Shown here piece by piece: positions 39,401 to 51,400 of a stretch of 64,000 nt of DNA (positions are counted from its first letter, which is position 1; each line of letters opens with the position of its first letter). Source of the stretch: Chiridota heheva (taxonomy: Eukaryota > Echinodermata > Holothuroidea > Apodida > Chiridotidae); contig JAIGNY010000918.1 in the NCBI GenBank assembly GCA_020152595.1, positions 704,501 through 768,500 on the forward strand. Direction: 5' to 3'. The notes beneath the pieces are model-generated. The model was not told where the DNA came from and ran no database searches. It saw nothing but the letters and a program-made list of their open reading frames with translations. Both the position numbers and the translations under genes were made by a program.

Positions 39401-42400
39401 GGGGTGCGGTTTGTTGTAGCATGGGTGCGGTTTGTTGTAGTAGGGGTGCGGGTTTGTTGTAGTAGTGGTGCGGTTTTGTTGTAGTAGGAGTGCGGGTTTG
39501 TTGTAGTAGGGATACGGGTTTGTTGTAGGGGTGCGGGTTTGTTGTAGCAGGGGTGTGGTTTGTTGTAGTAGGAGTGCGGGTTTGTTGTAGTAGGGTGTGG
39601 ATTTGTTGTAGTAGGGGTGCGGGTTTGTTGTAGCAGGGTGCGGGTTTGTTGTAGCAGGGGTGCGGGTTTGTTGTAGCAGGGGTGCGGGTTTGTTGTAGCA
39701 GGGTGCGGGTTTGTTGTAGCAGGGGTGCGGGTTTGTTGTAGCAGGGGTGCGGGTTTGTTGTAGTAGGGGTGCGGATTTGTTGTGGTAGGAGTGCGGATTT
39801 GTTGTAGTAGGGGTGCGGTTTGTTGTAGCATGGGTGCGGTTTGTTGTAGTAGGGGTGCGGGTTTGTTGTAGTAGTGCGGTTTTGTTGTAGTAGGAGTGCG
39901 GGTTTGTTGTAGTAGGGGTACGGGTTTGTTGTAGGGGTGCGGGTTTGTTGTAGCAGGGGTGCGGTTTGTTGTAGTAGGAGTGCGGGTTTGTTGTAGTAGG
40001 GGTGCGGATTTGTTGTAGTAGGGGTGCGGTTTGTTGTAGTAGGGGTGCGGGTTTGTTGTAGTAGGGGTGCGGATTTGTTGTAGTAGGGGTGTCATGCATG
40101 CTGATGATGCAAAATGGATTAAAATAAAAACCCAACTTGTTTCTATGACTTTTAGTACTTAAAAAGCTTTACTTCCTTTACATATGCAAATAAAATCTAA
40201 ATCACCCATAATATTACTCACTTTGGGGGCAAGATCAATGTTAAACTTCCTCCACAGAACCTTCATGTCTCTCCATGTCCAATCTCTCGTTATTGGTGCT
40301 GCAGCACCTTCTTCCACCTGACCTGAACTTTGACCTGCATTGTCATCAGCTTGACCTTGTGAACTTTCACCTTGTAATTCTGGTGCCGCAGTGCCTAACC
40401 GATCCACACTACCCTGATCCTGCTCTGCACTTTCTCCCTCAGGTTGATCCACACTACCCTGATCCTGCTCTGCACTTTCTCCCTCAGGTTGATCTACACT
40501 AACCTGTTCCTGCTCTGCACTTTCTCCCTCAGGCTGATCAACACAACCCTCATCTTGCTCTGCACTTTCTCCCTCAGGTTCATCTGTAATTGCTGGAGTA
40601 CTCACATTTTCATTTAATGTTCTACCACTTTCTACAAGGTCATGTTGTTCTTTATGTGACCTTTGACCTCTATCCACAACACCCTCAGAAGAAAAATCTT
40701 GCTCAGATCCTTTATTGTTAGCATTCTCATAACTAGGGACAGAGCCCTCTATTTGTTGTGCAGATTGAATTGGCAAAAAATCAGTTCTTTCTGAGAGGGC
40801 AGCACCAGTATCACCCTCCATGTGAGAGTCACTTTCTGAGACATCTTGTTCTGCAGCAGCACTAATTGAACTGGAAGCAGTAACCTCCACAGTAACACCA
40901 GCATCACCATTAGAGGCAGATGCTGACTCTACAAATGCTCCTATTGATGGTGGGGTAGCATCTTGTGCAGAAGAAGCTTCAGCTTCATTATGTGATTGTG
41001 ATATATCTGGTTCAGATTGCAATATATCTGGTTCAGATTGCAACAAATCTGGTTCAGATTGATGACTGTCTGGAGCTGAAACGGTTTGGTTTGGCAAGGT
41101 TGGTTCTTGTGGTGGTACCGGATCAGCTCCTTCACTAAACATGAAAACATTATTTTTGTTTGTTTAAAGCAAATTTCCGGCAAAACATTGGATTTATATT
41201 ATTTGGGGTACCTAGAGTAATCAACTGCTTCTTTTGCAATCTCTATCAAAGATATTTAAATAATATTTGGTCTGAAATATCCATTTGCTATTAGTGCTTC
41301 TTGCTTTGAGTTTGTGATGACAGTTGAAAATAAATGTTCAAATAAATAATGCAGGTGTAAAAGATTTCTAGCACAAGATTTGATCATTTCTAGCAAATAA
41401 TTACACAAAAGTTGCAAAAAATAAGACAAGGTCTAAAAGTTTGACCCAGTGTTCCTCAAATACATGTAGCAAGGAAAGATTAATGGAGTAAACCTAATAT
41501 AATTCTATATTAACTTTCTTCAATAGCACATTATCTTCTTGCCTTGTCTGGTTTTTACATAACTTTTTAAGTTATTGAGCATCGGGCGAATTCATACTTG
41601 CACATTGTTATCCAATCCAGGACTGGCAAAAGCTCATACCCTAAAAATATTTTTGTCTGAAGGTGTATGGACTATCAAAATTTCATGTTTTTTTAAACCT
41701 TTAAATGCCCATGCGGTCATGACACAACCGATTGGACATGCACTTTTCAAAAAACTATTTTGTTTTGTCAATAAGGCCCACAGCAGTGAAGCTGGTATTA
41801 TTTGAAAGAGTTCAAAGTTCCTTCAGCAAATGTAACTTTTTGATGGAGGTTATGTTAAAGATTTTTGAAAAATCATGGATTAAAATACAGAAAATTCCAA
41901 ATGCACAAAATTTAATGAAAAAACAATTTTTTTTTCAGAAGCTTACTTGCCATACTTCCAGACCTAGCATTTGCTTGAAAAATTGTGAACAACTGTCCAA
42001 GATATCAAAGTGACCAATTCCAGTCTAATTTTGTCTGCCCTTATCACCAATATCTTTTTTTGGCAAAATTTGATTTTTTTCATTAGCCTTTTGAGACAAA
42101 AAATATAAACTAGAACGGTAAATACCGTCATGGTTCGCATGCTCATGCATACTGACACCCATATCATATGATCCAGCCAATTATAAAAATGGCATCTCAC
42201 ACTTAAGTCCCACATGACATCCTATGTCCCACATAGCATCCCACCCCATGTCCCACATGGCATCCCACCCTATGTCCCACATGGCATTCCACCATATCTC
42301 CCACATGGCATCCCACCCCATGTCCCACATGACATCCCATATCCCACATGGCATTCCATCATATGTCCCACAGGGCATCCCATCCTATGACCCACATGGC

Positions 42401-45400
42401 ATCCCACCTCATGTCCCACATGACATCCTACCCCATGTCCCACACGACATCCCATCCCATGTCCCACATGGCATTCCACCATATCTCCCACATGGCATCC
42501 CACCCCATGTCCCACATGGAATTCCACCATATCTCCCACATGGCATCCCTCCCAATGTCCCACATGACATCCCATGTCCCACATGGCATTCCATCATATG
42601 TCCCAGAGGGCATTCCACCATATCTCCCACATGGGATTCCACCATACAGTGTCTCACATGGCATATTCCACCATATGTCCCACATGGCATTCCACCATAT
42701 GTCCCACATGGCATTCCACCATATGTCCCACATGTCATTCCACCATATGTCTCACATGGCATCCCATGCTATGACCCACATGGATCCCATCCTACATGTA
42801 TGTCCCACACTAATCCAACCATATGTACCACATGACATCCCTCCCTATGTCCCACATGGCATCCTCCCTGTGTTCTGCATCAGTAGCTTCCCACCTAATG
42901 TCCCACATGGCACCCCACCAAATGTTCCACATGGTACCACTCCTAATGTCCCAATAACATCCTACCTTATGTCTCACATGGCATCACATGTTCCCATGGC
43001 CTCCCACCCTATGTCCCACATATCCTCCTACCCTATGTCACACATGGCATCCTACTTTATGTCACACATGGCATTCTACCTTATGTCACACATGGCATCA
43101 CAACCTATGTCACACTCTGTGTTACTCGTGGCATCCCACCATGTCCCACATGGCATTCTACCCTGTTCCACATGGCATCCCACCCCATGTCCCACATGGC
43201 ATCCCACCCCATGTCCCACATGGCATCCCACCCCATGTCCCACATGGCATCCCACCCCATGTCCCACATGGCATCCCACCCCATGTCCCACATGACATCC
43301 CATAGGCTCCGTAAGAAGTCTTATCCTAGCTATCACAGTCCCTGATTGAGCATACTATGTATGAAAGTGTCAGTTCATATGATAACTTATATGCAAATGA
43401 CTTGTTGAAATAGGGTGGGACGCCATGTCCCACATGACATCCCATATCCCACATGACATTCATCCCATGGCAATCCACCCTATGTCCTGCATGGCATTCC
43501 ACCACATATCCTATGTGGCATTCCACCCTGTTCCACATGGCATCCTACCCCATGTCCCACATGGTATCCCACCCCCATGTCCCACATGGTATCCTACCCC
43601 ATGTCCCACATGCCATCCCACCCTATGTCTCACATGACATCCCATAAGCTCCATAAGAAGTCTCATCCTACATGTAGCTATTACAGTCCCTGATTGAGCA
43701 TACTATGTATTAAAGTGTCAGTTCATATAATAACTTATATGCAAATGAGTTATTAAATAAGAAAAAAAGGTGGAGTCAAATAATTATGTCTGATATAGCC
43801 CTTGGTGTATACAACATGGTAAATATTATATCATATGTCCCTCATGGCCCCCATCCATGTCCCACATGGCATCCCTCCCTATATTTATATGCAATCGCAT
43901 CCTGTCACACTCCCTGACTAAGCATACTAAATAAAAAAGTCTGGTCAGGTCATATACTGTAGCAACTTTATACAAATGAGCACAATAATAAAGGTGGAGT
44001 TTAAAAAATCATGCCTGATATAATTGTTTGGTGCCCAAATATTTTGAAGAATTTTAAGGATTTCAAATCTCAAGTGCTACAAGAGAGACTTGAGGATCTC
44101 TAAAGAATATTAAAAAATTATATCATTTTACAGTTATCTTCTAAGAAAATATCAAATGTATTGTAGACTTTTTAAGAAACTAGCTGAAAAACTTAAACAT
44201 TTTATAAGGAAATTCTAACCTTCCATAAGGATATCTAAAGAAACTATAACTTTTTCTAAGGAACTCTGAAGAAACTTTAACATTTTCTGAGGAATTCTCA
44301 AAAAACTTTAACATTTCTGAGGAAATCTCAGGACAAATCTGTGGACGGCCGGACGGACGTAATCGCCATTACATAGGTTCGCATAAATGCTTCGCATGCG
44401 AACCAAAAATCATAACTCTGGATCGTAGTAGTACACCTATCGTATGCCAAAAATATTGTGACATTGCTTACATCATGCACTTTCAATTGAAAACAAAAAG
44501 AGCAACTACCCCCTCTTTTTTCATGCCGATATTTAAGTTTAAAAACAAACCCATATACTGAAACATAGCCAGTTTGGTGTAGTGGATAGCTTGCGAGCTG
44601 GCAACATTCATACCCTGGATTTAATTACCAGCCGTGTGCGGGGCTTTATTTTTCGCGAGTGGTGATTATTATTATTTTTTTCCATTGTTTTTGTAATGTT
44701 TTGCTTTAAAAAAAAATTAGACTGGTTTCGTTGGAAAGGAAATTTCACAAACAATCTAAATATGTAAAAAATTCCTCCATTTTTATTATTCACAACAAAA
44801 AACCACAAGTTCCAATAAATTGGCCTAAATTTACCTAAAATTTGCATATTTATGTTGATAGTTTCTTTGTTTTAACTTTTTTATTAAAAAGTTTATTGTC
44901 TTAGCATTCACATAAACCAAACTTATAGTGATACAAAACAAAAGGAAAGTTATGAAAAGTAATTTTAAAGAAAACAAAAAATCCAATTTTTCTTTGTCAC
45001 GTTTTGAACCACTGGACCTTTAATGTGTTAAAGAAGAGAGGAGGGCATCCTTTCTGCTAAGTTTTGATAGCCATGTTGTTAAAAATTTACCTAAGTACTA
45101 ATCAGAAATAATTATGATTAATTTAAACATTTGTATCAAGGTGCATGAAAAGTGAGTTTTAATAATCTTGACTCACTAGAAGTATGCCCTCATTTTTTGG
45201 CCCCATCTCCTTTAATTTCTGAGTTACAGCTGATGCAAGGTTAATCAATGGAAACAATGAGAAAGTCTATTACTTTTGTAATTTAATTTGGGTTATGGCA
45301 AAACATCACAAATGTTTGATCAGACTTTCCTTCACCCAATTAAAAAGCAAAGAATTTACAGAAGAAAATACCATTGTTAAAAGACAAACCTGACATGACA

Positions 45401-48400
45401 CGTTACATCAAGGTTGAAAATGGTTTGTGAGTGTTGGGGTAGCTCGATAAGGCTTTCTCCTTCCTCCAATGCTGATGGAGGTAGACCTGAGTCACCTGAT
45501 GGACTACTTGTTTCTTCATTTCCTGCAATTTCTTGTGATCGCTGTTAAAAGAGGGTACAAATTCTTATATACTTCCTATTCAGACATTGGATTGCTGATC
45601 AAAGTATGCATACATGGTGCTTAGCTCAGTTGAATTCTGATAGTACTGTATCAACTGAATGGAGGAATTGACAGAGTACAATTTTTACAATCAATTTAAA
45701 CACACTATAGACTGTCACCTCCCGTTGAAACTTTTAAGAAGTCAATGAAAACTCATCTTTTTGTTTAACTTTTGCCATCTATTGACTCACTTAAACATTT
45801 ATTTATGAAATCTTATGTTGTTTATTGTTCTATGTTAAATGTTTACATCATGTTAAATTACTCTTTGTTTATTTGTAAGCGCTTTGAGCCATCTTAGGGA
45901 AAAGCACATATTAAATGCTCGCCGGCGCCGCCCCGCCCCCACCACCACCACCATAATAATTATTATTATGAAGTTAAGGGTCAAAGTGTGAAAGGTTTTA
46001 TAGTATGGATGTTTCCAGATTGGTAGCCTCAATTTTAAATACTCTATTAACTTGGACAGGATTGAAGTCAGTATTTGTTATCCCAGTGACTTTTATTTGT
46101 GCCCCATATGCCTACATGAAATCATTAAACAGACCACAAGAAAAGGCTTTTATTCATTTTAAAATCCACAAAAATTTGCAAACTACAGCACTCACCTTTT
46201 TTGGACTGAGCACTCTTTTCAAACCCCTGCTCTAATTAACTCTTAAGAATTGATTGTGAAGTCCAATTCCCACCCCTTCCTCAACAATACTACAGTTAAC
46301 AAGGTTCACCAAGTCTCAGTGATTTATCTTATGTAGCAGGATGTTATGTAGCGAGATTACGTGTACATTTCCTCAGTCTACACAAATGAGTTCTACAAGG
46401 AGTAAGTCATTAATTTTCTAAATGATATGACATAGATGTTTAAAAAAAAAAAAATTCAAGCAAACAAATTATTCTAAAACATACCTCATTTTTCTCAATA
46501 AACTCAAGTAAACCGTGAAGATTAAATGATGCCCATTCTCCACTGTAATAATCATTTCTGCGGGGGGAAGAATCAGTAACAAGTCAACACAGTATTACAT
46601 TATTTATCAATAAAATATGAAAGTTGTAACTACCCCACACTAATTGTTTTTTAACACTTCAATCAATTCCTTTTCAAAATATTACACAAAGATAAATAAC
46701 TTTTCAAGCTAATGAACAAATTAAATTACGTTTAAATTCATTATTAAATTATAAAAACAGATGAATTTTCATTACATGATATTATTCTCAGGTACAAGCC
46801 AAATCTCCCAAGTCATGGATATATTTGTATTGCAGTGCATCTATTTGCTTTTCTTTGATTATTGACTGAAATAGTTTGAAGAGTTTATTGTGTAGAGAGA
46901 GGGAGAGGTTGATGTGCCTTGCTTACCTTAACTTCAATTAACTTCCAAAGGAAGACTGTGGTTATTCATGTAGCATACAAGAAAACAAATAGATCAAAAA
47001 GCAAATCAGTAAACATCACATACAGTAGTAGTATGTTTGTTTAATACCTGTCCAAATGAAGAACTCTGCGGCCAATGCGTGACAGGGCTGCAGCCAGAAT
47101 ACTCTCTTGCAGACCTACAGAAGGATTAGAAAAAAATGTAACATGAATGCAGGAATGAAATCTAGTGCTGTTACGTCATGGAGGAAAGCATCACCATATA
47201 TTGGTATATCGCGATATATTGGTATATCGCGATATTTACGATATATTGGTATATCGCGATATTCACGATATGTTAGTATATCGTGATATTCTTCAAGAAA
47301 ACTGACTAACAACAAAAATTGCTAATATCAGTACTTCTTCTTTATTTATGTATGCATATGAATAATGAACACAAGAAACAACAATTTTCTATCTAGCACA
47401 CAACATAATCGCATGACTATTACGTTCTAAATTTCATCACGCATCGCATGCGAATGTTTGGTAATTCATGAACATTGAAGTGAGAGGCATTTTCTGGGCC
47501 AATATTTCATTCGTTTTGCCAACTTACATCGCAGTGTGGGGTAAAGGAGCTTAATTCTTAATTAGTTCTTTTATGTTTCACGATATTTTTGCATGTTTTT
47601 AAAGTTGTTTTAGAAATGATCATGGCCTAAACTTGTGTTTTAGATTTACTCCCGTAACGCTAGTACCATAACATACGAACTTGCCAATCCTAGTTGTGCA
47701 AAAATGTCTTAGTTCTGTATTAGTTTTTGATATCTCAATATGTTATAAGAGGCATATTTTATGTCATGTTAAAAGAGATATCCCGATATCAACATATTAC
47801 AGCACTAATAAAAACACACACAAATGTCATGAAAGCTGGTCATTTAAAGGTTACTAATTTAAGTACAGATAGACTCATCATGTCCTGTATCTAATCATCA
47901 ACAAATGCCTTGCAAATTGAAAATTTAATTTGATTCTTTAACATTTCTTAAGAAGAACAGCATTAGGAGAGTTAAGCAATGATTTTATTGTAATTAGGGC
48001 CATTCTCTGTTACGTTATGTGTGTGACCAGCCAGAGACTGGCCCAGTGACTCCCTTGGAGACCCCAGGGGTCCACAGAGGTTTATGATTGTCAAGTGAAA
48101 GTATTGGTATTTCACTTTTTGGCATATGCCAGGGAAAGCACACATAAAGTCACAATGACTTGTTTTTAGCATGGAGCCAAGGAATTGATAAAGTATAACA
48201 CTTGTTGAGTATAGATGTATTTTCACAACTTACGTTTATTACTTGGAAATTTTACCTTTTTAGCTGTGGATTTTTTACCCTCACGTGGATATACATTATT
48301 TTGTTTACTTGTCTGAAGGTTATTTGTGCTTTTTTTTTATTGTTTAATTGTTCATTCTTGTTTACTTTAGTGTATTTTCCGTGTTTGTTATTTTCGCATA

Positions 48401-51400
48401 GCGTTAGTGAACCTAATATTATTTAGCCTTACACACTATTGCATATACAACCATTTCCGCCATTTTCTTTTTTTCTTTAGTGATCGGAACTTCAGACCAA
48501 TTTGAGTCCTGAGTAAGTTTATTGTTTGCCTTCTTACATCATTTCATTCATTTTCATTTCCTTATCTTCCTATTACAGTATTAGTGTCCATAGCAGCCTT
48601 TAGCTGTTGTTGGGCCTATATTATTATCTGAATCTGAATCGGTTAAGTCGGCAAAAATCCTTCAAGAGGACATGAACGCCAACCGAGCGTAAAAAATATG
48701 AGTAAAAAATAATTTAAAAAAAAACTAATTAACAATACAAGTGTTAGTAAGTTTAGCTTTGAAACAGTTGAGACTTAGTGCATGTACAATGTCTGACGGT
48801 AAAGCATTCCAATCCTTTGGTGTGTGAGGGAAGAAAGAGTGTTTATATACATTCTTTTTAGCATAGGGAACCTGGAAATTAAGGTCATGATTATTTCTTG
48901 TATTAGTTCTGACGGTGGGGATAAGTTCATCTTTATTGATGGCGACAAGATTGTTATTAATTTTAAATAGCATATGCAGCCGGGTGTTGTATCTTCTTGT
49001 TTTAGGCAGGGGCCAATCTAAATTATAAAGCATGTTTTTTACACTAGATTTATAAGAGTAGTCTGCGATACAGAACCTGGCTGCTTTCCTTTGAATAGAT
49101 TCAAGTTTATCCACATCGCACTGGTGATGGGGGTCCCAAACTGCAGATGCGTACTCAAGTACTGGCCTGACTAGAGATTTATAAGCAGTGGATTTAACGT
49201 CGGTGGGACAGTTTGAGAGGTTACGTTTTAATAGGCCAAGTATAGAGTTAGCTTTCTTGGTTATGTTATGTATATGTTTATCCCATCTAAGTTTATTATC
49301 AATTTCAACACCTAGGTATGGGTGGGAGTTGACATGTTTTAGTGGCTGGTTGCATAAGGTATAAACAGGTGATTTAAAGCATTTCTTAGAGGAAATTGAC
49401 AAGATGTAGCATTTAGAGGGGTTGAAATTCATTTGCCATTTGTTTTGCCATTGTTCAAGTTTGTTAAGATCATCTTGGAGGATTTGTTGGTCAGAGGGGT
49501 TATCAATTGTTCTGTACACAGGGCAGTCATCAGCAAACAGTCTGACTGTGCTGTTTATATTATCAGGGATGTCATTTACATATAAGAGGAAAAGTAATGG
49601 ACCCAAGACAGTACCTTGTGGTACACCGGATAAAACCTGTTCAGAATCAGAGATTTCACCATCACAGACAACAAGCTGAATGTGGTTGCTGAGGAAGGAT
49701 GCAAACCAGGCCAGTAGATTTCCATCAATGGCATATGTGGAAAGTTTGATAACAGATGTTGGTGTGGGACTTTATCTTACGCTTTTGAGAAGTCGAGTAT
49801 TGCCATAGAGATGGTACTATTTTGGTCAATTCGTTTGAAATATCATTTATTGTTAAGAGAAGTTGTGTTTCAGTCGATCTTTTGGCACGGAAGCCATGTT
49901 GTAAATCAGTTAAGATATTATGCTCATCAAGGAATTTCATCACATGTGAGTGGGTTATATGCTCAAGGATTTTACTACAAACGCAGGTGAGGGAAATAGG
50001 TCTATAATTAGCTGGGTTTTGTTTATCACCTTTTTAAAAAATGCTACATATGTTTGCTTCTTTCCACTTGTTAGGGAGAGTACCATTATCGACAGAGGTT
50101 TGAAAGAGATCAGTTAGAATTTCATAGAGGTCATCAGCGTGTGCTTTTAGAAACCATGGTGGTATTTGGTCAGGACCTGAGGCTTTGTTGGGGTCTAGGT
50201 TATGCAGTTGCTTTTTGACACCTTCTGGGGTAATTATAAGTTGGTTTATTTTGCTGTTGGTAAGTGGTTTAGTTACAGGAATTTGGGAGGTGTTTTCTTC
50301 TGTGAAAACACTGAAAAACTGGTCATTTAGAATGTTAGCTTTAGTTTTACTGTCACTGCAGAGTTTACCGTTATTCAGTAGATCAGACACACCTACAGAG
50401 TTACTTCTTAATCTTTTGATATAGGACCAGAATGCCTTTGGGTTTTTGTTAAGTGAGTTTTTAAGTTTATCACAGATGAAGGTGTTTCTAGCTTCTTTGA
50501 GGTTTTTATGGACAGCCTTTCTAAAGCTTTTATAGGTAGTCCAGTCATTGGCTTGTTGATTAGTCTTAGCTTTTTTAAACAGTTTATGTTTTTTCCTGCA
50601 GAGACGGCATTGGATACGGGTCAACCAGGGCAGATTTAGTTTAGTTGAGGTGAATTTGTGAGGCGTGTTTTTATCAATAATCAATTTAATTTCTTGTTCA
50701 AAGAAATTTCATTTTTCATTAACATCAATGGAGTTATTGAAATGAGTATAATATTGCAGTTTAAATTTGGTCAGGTCTTCTTTTATTCGTTTTATGTTAG
50801 CTTTTTTCTTTAAATAGATTTTACGTTTGGGTAACTTTTTATGAGGGGAGATATTTAGGGTCAATTCAACAATATCATGGTCACTTATACCAGGAATGAC
50901 ATTAGCTGAGGTAACAGCTGGTTAATTGTTAGTAAATTATTAGGTAGTAACGTTAGGCCTAGGCCTATTCTATTTGTTTATCAGATTCGTCAATCATGTT
51001 TATTCTAACTCACAACCTCTTTTTCCCTGTATTGTTCTTGATAACATACTCTAGAGCCTCCGACTCTCTGAACTCCTTATGTTCATCACAACCCCACTTG
51101 TCTCAGGCCTCAAAATTGCCTCTAAATGCCCCACAAACTGGCTACCTTGTCTTGTTTGGTCTGGGTGATTATTTAAATCAGGCACTCACAACTTATCTAT
51201 GTATCGATGGGCACAAGAGAAAATTACTCCTCTTATTCCTTACCCTTTCTGGTGATATCGAAAGCAATCCTGGACCCTCCCCAAAATTTCCTTGCAAACA
51301 ATGCGACAAATCTGTCAAAAATAACCAGAAAGGTATTTGTTGCGATGACTGTGACTCATGGATTCATAGTAAGTGTGCAGGCATTAGTAATGCAGCTTAC

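Noticed and set aside
37870..40095. CRISPR-like array
   Set aside because: The repeats are directly adjacent, with no unique spacers, in animal DNA.
37800..40135. Overlapping minus-strand frames of 540-758 codons rich in Pro, Thr, Gln and Tyr
   Set aside because: Three frames are open at once because the 22-bp unit has no stop in any frame. The region is an intron of REP between exons 5 and 6.
42181..43650. Met/His/Pro-rich frames on both strands (up to 315 codons)
   Set aside because: These are products of the 24-bp minisatellite in REP intron 4.
44570..44640. Functional tRNA gene
   Set aside because: Only the D-arm region is convincing. The B box is degenerate and no cloverleaf with anticodon and acceptor stems could be drawn.
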